Assembly (NCBI GenBank): GCA_963811365.1
Contig: CAWEQW010000008.1
Coordinates: 744,001-808,000 of the forward strand
Direction of reading: 5' to 3'
DNA: 64,000 bases
Source of the DNA: CAWEQW01 sp963811365
Lineage (GTDB): Bacteria > Actinomycetota > Actinomycetes > Propionibacteriales > Nocardioidaceae
Part shown: positions 54,534 to 63,610 of the stretch, piece by piece
Layout of the letters: the number at the start of each line of letters is the position of its first letter
How positions within the stretch are numbered: position 1 is the stretch's first letter
Program-made: the position numbers and the translations under genes
Notes under the pieces: generated by a model
The model's input: only the letters and a program-made list of their open reading frames with translations
What the model was told of the DNA's origin: nothing
Databases searched by the model: none

Positions 54534-55781
54534 TCAGAGCGCCCCGCCCAGCAGAGCGTGCACGTCGATGCCGGCGCGCTCGAACCGTTCGACCCGCGGC
54601 GGCATCCCCTGCGCGCGCTCCAGGACCTCGCCGCGGCGTACGAACACCGCCTCGGTCTCGATCGTGTCGCCCTCGACCCGGCCCGGCACGGCCACGATCT
54701 CCTCCACGTGGCGGCGCCCGGCCGCGTCGATGCCGAGATGCACGACGAGGTCCACCGACGCGGCGACGGTGGGGACCACGAAGCGCGAGGAGATGTTCTC
54801 GGCCGCCAGCAACGGCAGGGTGCACAGCTTCACCAGCGCCTCCCGGGCGCTGTTGGCGTGCAGCGACGCCATCCCGGGAAGGCCCGCGTTGAGCGCGAGC
54901 AGGAGGTCGAGGCACTCCTCGGCCCGCACCTCGCCGACGATGACCCGCGACGGCCGCATCCGCAGGCTCTCCTTCACAAGGTCGCGCAGCCGGATCTCGC
55001 CGGTGCCCTCCAAGCCCCGTTGGCGGGTCTGGAGGGCGACCCAGTCCGGGTGCTGGAAGCGCAGCTCGAAGACCTCCTCGACCGAGACCACCCGCTCGTT
55101 TCCGGGGATGGCGGCCGCGAGGCAGTTCAGAGCCGTCGTCTTGCCGGTCTGCGTGCCCCCCGCCACGACGATGTTCAGCCCGGCCACGACCGACGCCTCG
55201 AGAAAGGCGGCCGCCGAGTCGGTGAGACTGCCGAGCCCGACCAGGTCGGCCAGCCGCGCGGCACGGACGACGAACTTGCGGATGTTCACCGCACTGAACC
55301 CGCGCGAGATGCCCTCGAGCACGACGTGCAGCCGATGACCGTCGGGCAGCATCGCGTCGACGAACGGCTGGGAGAGGTCCACCCGGCGGCCGCTGCTCTT
55401 GAGCATCCGCTCGACGAGCTCCCGCACCTGCTCGGCGGTCAGGATCGTCGCAGTCAGCTCGTGGCGCCCCGCTCGCGCCACGAACACCCGGCTCGGGTGG
55501 TTGATCCAGACCTCTTCCACGGTGGGGTCGTCGAAGTACCTTTGCAGAGGTCCGAACCCGGCGACCCGCGCCACCAGCTCGTCGAGCACCGCGTCCGGAT
55601 CGGGGACCGGGAGCACTGCGCCCGTCAGGCTGTGTCGGTCGTGGTCGGCCAGGACCCGCTCGGCGAGCCGCCGCACCAGGCCGGTGTCCACCTGTGGGTC
55701 GACGCCCTCGCGACGCACCACGTCACGCAGCCGCTCGTCGAGCGTCTCCAGGACGCCGTCCTGCGCCTCGGTCACCGTCAC
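54534..55781 (-). CDS. tadA: TadA/CpaF secretion ATPase
   Basis: The 415-residue protein is a type II/IV secretion ATPase: VEEVWINHPSRVFVARAG near the middle, Walker A VVAGGTQTGKTTALN, the Asp box VVSVEEVFELRFQHPDWV, Walker B with RMRPSRVIVGEVRAEECLDLL, and the His box GMASLHANSAREAL. It drives assembly of the Flp pilus from the cytoplasmic face. It is the first gene of the operon; a TadZ/CpaE gene, often just upstream, is absent, and 233 bp without a gene separate it from the next, divergent gene. Confidence 0.94.
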   Translation of the reverse strand: MTVTEAQDGVLETLDERLRDVVRREGVDPQVDTGLVRRLAERVLADHDRHSLTGAVLPVPDPDAVLDELVARVAGFGPLQRYFDDPTVEEVWINHPSRVFVARAGRHELTATILTAEQVRELVERMLKSSGRRVDLSQPFVDAMLPDGHRLHVVLEGISRGFSAVNIRKFVVRAARLADLVGLGSLTDSAAAFLEASVVAGLNIVVAGGTQTGKTTALNCLAAAIPGNERVVSVEEVFELRFQHPDWVALQTRQRGLEGTGEIRLRDLVKESLRMRPSRVIVGEVRAEECLDLLLALNAGLPGMASLHANSAREALVKLCTLPLLAAENISSRFVVPTVAASVDLVVHLGIDAAGRRHVEEIVAVPGRVEGDTIETEAVFVRRGEVLERAQGMPPRVERFERAGIDVHALLGGAL

Positions 55782-56014
55782 GCCGATGCCCCCGCCTCAC
55801 CTGTGCCACCCGATTGGACAAGTGCGGGAATTGAAACCCACGACCGGGGGACGGGTCCAGACCCCGACCATCATCTGGGGATGACGGATGCGACCCCGTA
55901 CCGGCTGAACACTTTGACCGGGTGGATGCACCTTGGAAGGGTGGCCGGTCCACCCGATCCGGACAGACGGCTCCACGGCGCCGAGCGCGTGGAGCAGAAG
56001 GGAAGCGAGCTCCT

Positions 56015-56614
56015 GTGCAGCCGGACACGACAGCCAGCCACCGCGCGACCGGCCGTTCACCGGCCGCCAGTGTCATCGCGGTGGCGGCCCTGGTCACCGT
56101 GTGCTGCCTCGCGTTCGCGGCGGTGAACGTCCTCCTGGAGACCACCGACCGGTTCGCAGGCAGGAGATACGCCCACTACGCCGCCGAATACCCGGTGGGC
56201 ATCGCGGTGATGAACGGGCTCGTCATCGCCCTGAAGGCGCTGGGCGCGGGCCTTGCGCTGCTGTCGGTCACCGGGCGGCAACGTCTCATCCGGCCGGCCG
56301 CACTCGGCGTGCTGCTGTGGGCCGCCTTCGCCACTCTGGCCGGGTACAGCGTCGGCGCCGCGGCCGAGGGGGTCGGCATCGCGTTCGGGCTCGCCGGCGG
56401 CGCGCGGATCACGCCCGCCGACATCGGCTACCTGCTGTTCTTCGCGGTGTTCGCGGCCGGGTTCGGCGTGCTGGCCGTCTCCTACTCCCGGCGGCACCAC
56501 CTGCAGAGGCGGCATGCCGTAATCGGCTCCGTCGGCGCCCCCGTGGTGCTGGGTGCGGTGCTGTTCGCGGTCCCGACCCTGTTGGCCGGATGTGGCCTGC
56601 TGCCCAGTGCCTGA
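56015..56614 (+). CDS. Membrane protein of unknown function
   Basis: The 199-residue protein has five hydrophobic segments (ASVIAVAALVTVCCLAFAAVNVLL, VGIAVMNGLVIALKALGAGLALL, AALGVLLWAAFATLAGYSV, IGYLLFFAVFAAGFGVLAV, GSVGAPVVLGAVLFAVPTLLAGCG) and short loops, one basic (SYSRRHHLQRRH). It recalls the small DUF-type membrane proteins of actinobacteria, but I cannot name it. The GTG at 56015 follows AAGGGAAGC at a slightly long distance. It is divergent from the Tad operon. Confidence 0.65.
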   Translation: MQPDTTASHRATGRSPAASVIAVAALVTVCCLAFAAVNVLLETTDRFAGRRYAHYAAEYPVGIAVMNGLVIALKALGAGLALLSVTGRQRLIRPAALGVLLWAAFATLAGYSVGAAAEGVGIAFGLAGGARITPADIGYLLFFAVFAAGFGVLAVSYSRRHHLQRRHAVIGSVGAPVVLGAVLFAVPTLLAGCGLLPSA

Positions 56615-56915
56615 GCGCTCAGCCCGGGCGGTCGGCAGTCGCACCTTCGGCTGTCTGTTGTTGGAGCCGACCCGCACCGCGGAGCTCACGCAGGCCATTC
56701 CCGAGCAGCTGGCGCCCGGCGGCCCCCGCTGACCGACCCCCGATGGCGCTGCGGGGCGGGAGGCAGTGACCGTTCGGGTCCACCTCGGGGGGTGCGGCGT
56801 GGTCACAACTGGCTATTGCTGGCGCCGGACCGTTGCGAGGAGCGTAAAGGGACCGAGACACCCCCATCCGGGTGACGGGGTGTCGACCGACTGCTTCGTC
56901 GACTCAGGGGGCCTC
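56615..56915. other. Intergenic region before the 706-residue protein gene
   Basis: These 301 bp hold no gene that I can support. A short open stretch ending at the TGA at 56730-56732 has gene-like codons but no start or partner. Near the downstream gene are a possible hairpin, ACACCCC (56858-56864) with GGGGTGT (56877-56883), and an AGGGGG ribosome binding site 4 bases before the ATG at 56916. The likely promoter is somewhere in 56800-56850, where the GC content dips. Confidence 0.5.
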
Positions 56916-59036
56916 ATGCCAGCACGAGCACGGTCGCGCAGACCCGTAGCCGCCACCGACGTGCCGCACGCACGCAGCCACGTCCGCTCCCTCCTCGCAG
57001 CCAACCCGAACTACTTCGGAACGCTGCCCTCCGTCGGGCTGCCCGCGCAGGAGAAGGTGCAGGGCGACACGACGTTCGAGGGTCTGACCTGCGTCTCCTT
57101 CAGTCCCGAGCGCGACCGCCTCGAGGCGACCGTCGAGATCCGCCGCTCGTTCGGCTACTCCGGGGACCTCTGCTCCCCCGGCTCCCACGAGCACGTGCGC
57201 TTCTACGTCAGCTACGACGAGGGCGGCAGCTGGACCGACGCCGGGCTCGCGAGCACCAGCGTCCACGACATCGCGGCCGGGACGACCTGCGACGGGCGCA
57301 AGTTCCCTCCGCTCTCCTATGTCTGCGGCGTCGACCTGCAGCCCCGGCGCAGCTGGTGCGCCTTCCCGGTGCTGCCGCTCGTCCGGGCGATCCTGTCCTG
57401 GGAGATCGTGCCGGACCCCGACACCCCCGACCAGGTCCCGATCTGGGGCGAGGTGCACGAGTGCCACGTCCAGGTCCGACCACGCCGGTTCGTCGTACCG
57501 GACCTTGTGGGGCAGGTGCCCGACGACATCTTGGCCACGCTCCCTCCCTACGTCCTGAAGGAGCCGGTCCCACCGATCCCCGACCCCGGGCCACTGACCC
57601 CGCTCCCGCTCTCCGAGCTCGTGGTCCTGTACGCCGGGAAGCGCAAGACCACGCTGGTGCCTCAGCACCGCTTCGCCCTGCCGCACCTCACCGCGGCGCA
57701 ACAGCCAGGGGCGCAGACGCTGAGCTCGTTCGTCGCGCCGTCGAAGCTGGCCCAGCAGGTCAAGGTCGACCTGTCGGCGGTGCTGAAGTCCCTCGAGAGC
57801 ACCAGCGGCGACACGACGTACGAGGAGCTGGAGTGCGTCGGCCTCGACAACAACGCCGACCAGCTCGTCGGCACGTTCAGGGTCAAGCGACCGAACGGGT
57901 TCTCCGGCGGGTCGTGCACGGCCGGAAGCACGGAGTACGTCGCCTACTGGGCCGACTTCGGCGAGAAGTGCACCTGGTCCTACCTCGGGACCGTCGAGGT
58001 GAACACCCACGACTACGACAAGCTCCCGCGTGGCGGACTCTGCTACGCGGCGCCACTGCCGGTGGACCTCGGGAAGCTCCGCAAGAGCTGCGACTCCCCC
58101 GTGATCGGCCGGGTTCGTGCGGTCCTGTCCTGGGGGACCCCGCCGTCCAGCACCGACCCGGACGCCCTGCCGTACTGGGGGAACCGCCTCGACGCACAGG
58201 TCCAGCTACGACCGGGTGAGCCCTACGACGGCACGGCACGGTTCACGATCGTGGGCGGCGTGGCCGCGGCGTCGGTCGACCCGGGCACCGGGACGACGCT
58301 GCCCGGAGCCGCCATCGCGGAGAACGGGTACCCGCTGCCGGACGACTGCCCGTTCGCCGGGGTCGTCACCCTGCACGGGCCGCTCGACCCGGCCCTGGCG
58401 GGCCAGCAGTACCGCATCCGGGTGCGGAACCTGACGACCGGAGGCGGGGTCACCGACCTCACCACCGCCTTCTACGTCGTCAGCTGGCTCGGCGTCGGGT
58501 CCTGGGTCACCCCGGGCCTCGGCGGCTGGACACCGTGGCCGACCTGGTGGGGCGACACCACCGGCAAGCTCGGGCACTTCCTGCCGGGCGACGACGACCT
58601 CTGGGAGGTCCAGCTCGAGCTGTCCGGCGCGGGAGTGGTCGACGTACGGCGCGTCCAGATGGACAACACCCTCAACGGCTCGATCGTCGTGGGAGACCCC
58701 GACGACGCCGCCGACCTGACGCTGAGCACGCTCGGCGCCTGCCGACTGCCGAGGGGACCGCTCAACGGCACGTTCGTGGCCAGGGACCGGCACTTCCACT
58801 CCTGGTCCATCGGGGTCGCCGGCGGGCCCGGCTCGCCGATCCCCCCCACTCCGCTCACCGTCGGCATCGGCCACAGCACCCAGACCGCGCTCTCCGGCGA
58901 GCCGTTCACGATCGACCTGTCGGCCCTCGAGCCGTGCGGGTACGTCGTGCGGCTCGGCGTGACCGACCGCGCCGTGGTCAGCAGCGCGTACTTCGGCCGC
59001 ACGGTCCACGTCGAGAGGGGTGTCTGCCTGGAGTAG
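56916..59036 (+). CDS. Large protein with a duplicated domain, function unknown
   Basis: The 706-residue protein has no signal peptide or membrane helix. Residues 50-190 and 299-436 are clearly two copies of one domain: DTTFEGLTCV matches DTTYEELECV, GYSGDLCSPGSHEHVRFYVSY matches GFSGGSCTAGSTEYVAYWADF, SVHDI matches NTHDY, and VRAILSW with VPIWGEV matches VRAVLSW with LPYWGNR. A proline-rich linker (about 218-235) separates them, and a beta-rich, tryptophan-rich C-terminal region (440-706) follows. The sequences look like beta sandwiches with paired cysteines. I know no function. It stands alone, behind a good AGGGGG site. Confidence 0.85.
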   Translation: MPARARSRRPVAATDVPHARSHVRSLLAANPNYFGTLPSVGLPAQEKVQGDTTFEGLTCVSFSPERDRLEATVEIRRSFGYSGDLCSPGSHEHVRFYVSYDEGGSWTDAGLASTSVHDIAAGTTCDGRKFPPLSYVCGVDLQPRRSWCAFPVLPLVRAILSWEIVPDPDTPDQVPIWGEVHECHVQVRPRRFVVPDLVGQVPDDILATLPPYVLKEPVPPIPDPGPLTPLPLSELVVLYAGKRKTTLVPQHRFALPHLTAAQQPGAQTLSSFVAPSKLAQQVKVDLSAVLKSLESTSGDTTYEELECVGLDNNADQLVGTFRVKRPNGFSGGSCTAGSTEYVAYWADFGEKCTWSYLGTVEVNTHDYDKLPRGGLCYAAPLPVDLGKLRKSCDSPVIGRVRAVLSWGTPPSSTDPDALPYWGNRLDAQVQLRPGEPYDGTARFTIVGGVAAASVDPGTGTTLPGAAIAENGYPLPDDCPFAGVVTLHGPLDPALAGQQYRIRVRNLTTGGGVTDLTTAFYVVSWLGVGSWVTPGLGGWTPWPTWWGDTTGKLGHFLPGDDDLWEVQLELSGAGVVDVRRVQMDNTLNGSIVVGDPDDAADLTLSTLGACRLPRGPLNGTFVARDRHFHSWSIGVAGGPGSPIPPTPLTVGIGHSTQTALSGEPFTIDLSALEPCGYVVRLGVTDRAVVSSAYFGRTVHVERGVCLE

Positions 59037-59212
59037 CCACCGGGCCCGGAAACGTCCCTGTGGGCGGCCGGCGCGCGGGCCGTGCAGCAGGAGCCGGTCG
59101 CGACCGCTTCCCGGCTTGTCGTCGGGCAAGCGGAGCCCCCGCGGGCTCTACCCTTGGCCCAGGCGCTGCGGTCGGCCGAGGCCGGAGCCGACGGATGCTG
59201 GGGTGCGTGCAG

Positions 59213-59434
59213 ATGGCCGTGGTGGTGCTGAGGGTCCGGCTCGTGAACGGTGACCAGCTCGACGTGCGGTACGACCACGGAGAGCAGGACGAGGACGAGG
59301 CCGTCGACCACGTCGTCGAGTCCCTGGCCGATGACGCCGGCGTCCTTCGCACCAGCCACGGCAACCGGCTCCTGGTGCTGTTCGGGCGGGGGGTCGCGGC
59401 GGTCGAGGTGGCCCCCCGCGGCGCCGTGCTCTGA
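59213..59434 (+). CDS. Small protein of unknown function
   Basis: The product has 73 residues (MAVVVLRVRLVNGDQLDVRY at the start, then an acidic EQDEDEAVDHVVESLADD helix and GNRLLVLFGRGVAAVEVAP). It looks like a compact beta-alpha-beta domain. The codon pattern (G/C at third positions) supports it as real. An in-frame ATG at 59195 would add six residues. It lies 34 bp before the transglycosylase gene on the same strand and may be cotranscribed with it. Confidence 0.6.
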   Translation: MAVVVLRVRLVNGDQLDVRYDHGEQDEDEAVDHVVESLADDAGVLRTSHGNRLLVLFGRGVAAVEVAPRGAVL

Positions 59435-59468
59435 CCTCCCGCCTTCCGTCGAGCGCCACAATGGCGAC

Positions 59469-60230
59469 ATGAGGGCTCTGGGACCGTCGTCCGTGGGCCG
59501 GCCGGCGCGCAGGAGCAGGCGCCTGGTGCGGGCCCTCGGTGTGCTGATGGTGCTTCTCGGGGTCGCGACCGCGCTGCTGCTCGTCGCGACACCCTCGGTG
59601 TCGGACGCCCAGGCCCGGGTGCGCGCCCTGGCGGCCCGCGACGGCGCGTCGCACGTGCGCGCCGCTGTCCCGGCGCTGTTCGCCGAAGCACTCGTGGCGA
59701 GCGAGGACTCGAGGTTCTACGCCGTCCCCGGCGTCGACCCGGTGGCCATCGCCCGCGCGGCCTGGCTCACCGTGCGCGGCGGTGGGTCGGACCCGGGTGG
59801 CAGCACCCTGAGCCAGCAGCTCGCCAAGCAGCTGTGGACCGGAGGCCGCACGGGGGCGGTGAACGACGTCGAGCAGGTGGCGCTGGCGGTCAAGCTCAAC
59901 CTGCGCTACAGCAAGGCCCAGATCCTGCAGATGTACGCCGGCACCGTCTACTTCGGCCACGGCTTCTACGGGCTGCACGACGCCGCCTGCGGCTACTTCG
60001 CCCGCCCGCCGTCCGGTCTGAGCCTGGCCCAGGCCAGCATGCTCGCCGGCCTCGTCCAGGCGCCCTCCGCCTACGACCCGCTCGCGCACCTCGCGCTCGC
60101 CCGGTCGCGCCAGCAGTACGTGCTGTCCCGGCTCGTCGCGACCGGGAGGCTGACCGACGCCCAGGCTCGCCGAGCCGCGTCCGCGCCCCTCGGCCTGCGC
60201 TCCGCCGCCGTCCGTCCGAGTGGGTGCTGA
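59469..60230 (+). CDS. Monofunctional peptidoglycan glycosyltransferase (GT51)
   Basis: The 253-residue protein has one membrane helix near the N terminus (LGVLMVLLGVATALLLVA) and a GT51 domain with the catalytic glutamate in LVASEDSRFYAVPGVDP, then GGSTLSQQLAKQLW, YSKAQILQMYAGTVYFGHGFYGLHDAACGYF (quoted in sense, key points Y, Q and G) and ASMLAGLVQAPSAYDP. It lacks a transpeptidase domain. It would polymerise lipid II at the outer membrane face. The family is usual but this copy is small and stands apart from the main wall genes. Confidence 0.9.
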   Translation: MRALGPSSVGRPARRSRRLVRALGVLMVLLGVATALLLVATPSVSDAQARVRALAARDGASHVRAAVPALFAEALVASEDSRFYAVPGVDPVAIARAAWLTVRGGGSDPGGSTLSQQLAKQLWTGGRTGAVNDVEQVALAVKLNLRYSKAQILQMYAGTVYFGHGFYGLHDAACGYFARPPSGLSLAQASMLAGLVQAPSAYDPLAHLALARSRQQYVLSRLVATGRLTDAQARRAASAPLGLRSAAVRPSGC

Positions 60231-60453
60231 CTCGCTGAACCGGGTGGTGCCACCGGCACCGCCCGGGCGGCGGCACCAGCGGCGCGTCGGCGCGTTTACG
60301 GAACCGATCGCCGGGTAACGACCTAGAAGTCGCCTCCTCGGGGGTTGGGCCGCGACTGTCCGCCGTATCTCGGGAGCGGCGGTCTTCGCGTCATCGGACG
60401 CCGTTCCCGCGAAGTGCCCTCGTGCCACCGGTCCCGAGCCCATGACGAACGAC

Positions 60454-60486
60454 AGCGGGCCGACCCCCGGCAGGGGTCGGCCCGCT
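60454..60486 (-). terminator. Terminator of the M36 protease gene
   Basis: A perfect 14-bp stem, AGCGGGCCGACCCC (60454-60467) with GGGGTCGGCCCGCT (60473-60486), lies 18 bases past the M36 stop on the minus strand. Confidence 0.75.
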
Positions 60487-60504
60487 TCGTGCCCAGGGTG
60501 CAGG

Positions 60505-63429
60505 TCAGACGGGCGGGGTCGCGGCCCCGTAGACCGCCACCTCGGTGGAGGCGATGTAGTCACACCCGTCGTAGGCACCGGGGCAGCTGCCTCCGATGTC
60601 GGCAACCTGCGGGGAGAGCATCGTCCACCGGACGTACCGCACCTCGCTCGTGCTGCCGCTCGCCAGGGGCACCGAGACGGGGTGCCGGTCGTTCGGCCCG
60701 AAGTGGCCGGCGTCGGCAACCGTCCAGGTGGTGCCGTCGGGTGACGTCTCGAGCCGGTAGTCACCGGTCGAGGCACTTCCCGCCACCCCGCAGTTGTTGG
60801 CCGGGTTCACCACGATCTCCGAGACGTCGACCGCCGTCGGCAGCTCGATCACCGCCGACTTGGGCTGGGTCCCGGGGCTCGGGCTCAGCGGCGAGACGTT
60901 GACCCAGCCCTGGCCCTGCGACTGGTCGATCAGTCCGGTCGGACCGCAGCCGTACGGCGTGAAGTCCGGTCCGACGAACGACGCGATCCGACCGCCGCCG
61001 CTGGCTGCGGCCCAGTCCCGGCGCACCGACCAGTCCACGGTCTGCTCGCGCGAGGCGATGCTGACGGTCCTCGTCCGAGGGTCGTACCCGGGGGCCCGCA
61101 CCGTCACCTTGGGGTAGGTGCCCGGGATGATCCCGGTGATCGTGTACCCGCCCTCCGCGTCGGTCGTCGCCGCGTAGTCGTCGCCGAGGCCCGAGCTCAG
61201 GCCGCCGAAGGTCACCGTGGCGCCGGCGATCGGGTCGCCGGTGGCGTCGTCGGTCACCGTCCCGGTGAGGGAGCCCCGCGGGGTGGCGGCCGACGGCGGC
61301 AGCGAGAAGTCCTCGACCGGAGCGGCGTCGTCGCCGTCGACGCTGCCGGCGAAGTAGCCCATGCCGCGAGCGGCGAAGATCCGCCAGATCGCCCGGACGT
61401 GCCGGCCCCTGTCGACGACGAGGTCGGCCTGCAGGATCGCGTTGCGCTCGTCGAGGAAGGACGGGTTCGGCCGGGGACAGCTCCATGGCCCGGGTCACGA
61501 GCGACTCGGTGAGCCGGGAGCCGAGGGCGCGCCGCAGGTCCCACAGGGTCTGTGCCCAGATCTCGCCGTCGGCGTGCACCTCGGGCCCGCCGGTGACGTG
61601 GCCGAAGTCGCCGTAGGTGTAGCCGCCCGGACCGGCGCCGGCGGTGCCGCCGCAGACTTCGCGAGCGTGCCCACGGGGCAGTCCAGCGGCTCGGAGCGGA
61701 TGGTCTGTCCCGCGAGGACGTAGCGGCCGACCCGGACGTCACCGACGCGGCGCGGTCGGGCTCGAGGCCCTGGTCGACCAGGTAGTCCATGGCGTACCAG
61801 TCGCTCCACGCCTCGCCCATCGCGCCGGCCTGGATGTTGCCGAGCGTCGAGACGCCGTCGGCGTCGACGACCAGCCGGTTCGACAGGCCGTGGGTGTACT
61901 CGTGGTAGACGATGTCGGACTCGTCGCCGGCGTTGGCGGCGATGAACGGGTCCTGCCGGGTACGACGCGCCCGGGGTGTGGAACAGGTACATCTGCATCC
62001 GCGGCGATGCCGTCGGGCGGCGTGCTCATGTTCGCGTTGTCGATGTGGAGTCGGTCCGGCAGGCCGTTCGCGGTGTCGGCTCCGTCCAGCGCGTTGGCCT
62101 GCACCGGCGTCGTCGTCGACCGCCTCGAAGTTGCCGGCCGCGCCGGGTGAACCCGATCGGCGCCTTCCTCAGGTGGTCGTGCCAGGTGCTGAGGAAGAAC
62201 AGCATCTGCGCGGCGTTCTGCCGGGCGTTGCGCCGCCACGAGTCGGCCGTGGACGGGTCCCAGGTGCAGACCGCCGAGGCGACGCACGCAGTCGGGGTGA
62301 ACCGGTGCAGCGGGAAGGTGAACCGCGTCGCCCGGCGGGGACGGATCTCCTCGCTCGGCTGCGCGGCGTCGTCGTCGTTGACGTCGGTGAAGACATGCGC
62401 GACGTTGCCGCGCAGCGCCGGGGAGTTCCTCGGGAGCCAGCCCGGCCTGGTCAGGTCGACCCGCTGCTGGCTGCCACCCCGGGCGGCGCCCGGGTAGTTC
62501 CTCCACACCAGCCCGGTGTCGGACTGGGTCAGGTCGCGCCGGAACAGGACCCGGCCGGTGTCGGCGTCGATGACATGCAGGTAGCCCTCCGTCATCGTGA
62601 CCGTCTGCCAGGCCAGCCGCGGCCCGTTCAACGTCTCGAACACGACGAGCCTGGCCTGGTCGCCGCCGCTGAACCGGGTCAGCCGTGCGGCGGTCGACGA
62701 CCGGCGTACCACCGAGGCGCGCGACCTGCCGTGCACGTCGGACACCGCGTCGCTGCGGGCCCGGACAGCCGAGATCCTGGGGCTGCCGAGGTTCGAGGGC
62801 AGGCTCGCCACCGGCGACCCGTCGACCTCGACGAGCCGGCCGTCACGGGTGACGTGCGCCTTGAGCCCGTTGCCGAACACCGGGACGCCGCCCACGGTCT
62901 GCACGAAGCTCAGGTGATGCGTGCCGGCCACGTCGACGTAGTCGCGCCGCAGCCGGAGCCCGGCGAGGTCGGCGGCGTCGAGCCGGAACACCCCGGGATG
63001 CGCCCGGACGTACCCCAGCGCGACCCGCACCGGCGACCGCCGGCTCGGTGCGGTGAGCATGCCGTCGGTGCGGGCGACCTGGCGCGGGGTCCGGGTCAGC
63101 GGGTCCAGGCGGACGATGCCCTGGACCCCGAGCCGGTTCTGCAGCGCGGCCACGCCGGCCCGCGGGTCGGCGGCCATCCGGGCGCCCCGCGCGGCCAGCA
63201 CGGTGCGCGCCGGCCCGTCGTACCGGGAGTCGTAGTCGGGCGGCACCTCGTCGGGGCCCGTCCCGGGACGGGCCGACGTCGTGGTCGCCGACGACCCCTG
63301 TGCGGCGTGCGCGGCCGCCCCGGAGACCGCACCGAGGGCAGGCGTCAGGGCGGCCGCGACGGCGCTGATGGTGGCGCCGGCCACGACCGCGCTGCGGCGC
63401 GCCCGGCTGCGGCGATGGAGCACTCTCAT
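60505..63429 (-). pseudogene. Secreted M36 (fungalysin-like) metalloprotease, broken by several small indels
   Basis: The pieces, read across frames, give about 970 residues: signal peptide, propeptide (FTP-like; GYVRAHPGVFRLDAADLAGL), a fungalysin domain with the zinc motif HEYTHGLSNRL and HADGEIWAQTLWDLR, a carboxypeptidase regulatory-like domain (GTVTDDATGDPIAGATV) and a discoidin-like C-terminal domain (IELPTAVDVSEIVVNPANNCG). Frame changes occur near 62144, 62108, 62003, 61957, 61742, 61656 and 61467; five need one base removed, two need two removed or one added. The first 430 and last 320 residues are clean. Either a decayed gene or poor sequence. Confidence 0.85.
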
Positions 63430-63610
63430 GTGGCCTCCTGGCCAGTCGAGAGGCCGCCCGCGACGGTTCGTGCCGCTCCTGGCGGGCGTTGCAGCACCCC
63501 CGAGACGGCACGTTGGCGGCAGGAGCGGCCTGGACCATGTCCTTTACCGCGCTACCTTGTCCGACGGAAGGCTGTTTGGGAAGAGCGGCACGCACAGCCG
63601 ACGGACAGGA

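Noticed and set aside
55826..55860. tRNA-like T arm (GGGTTTCAATTCCCGC on the minus strand) near the start of tadA
   Set aside because: No matching acceptor, D or anticodon arm can be drawn around it.
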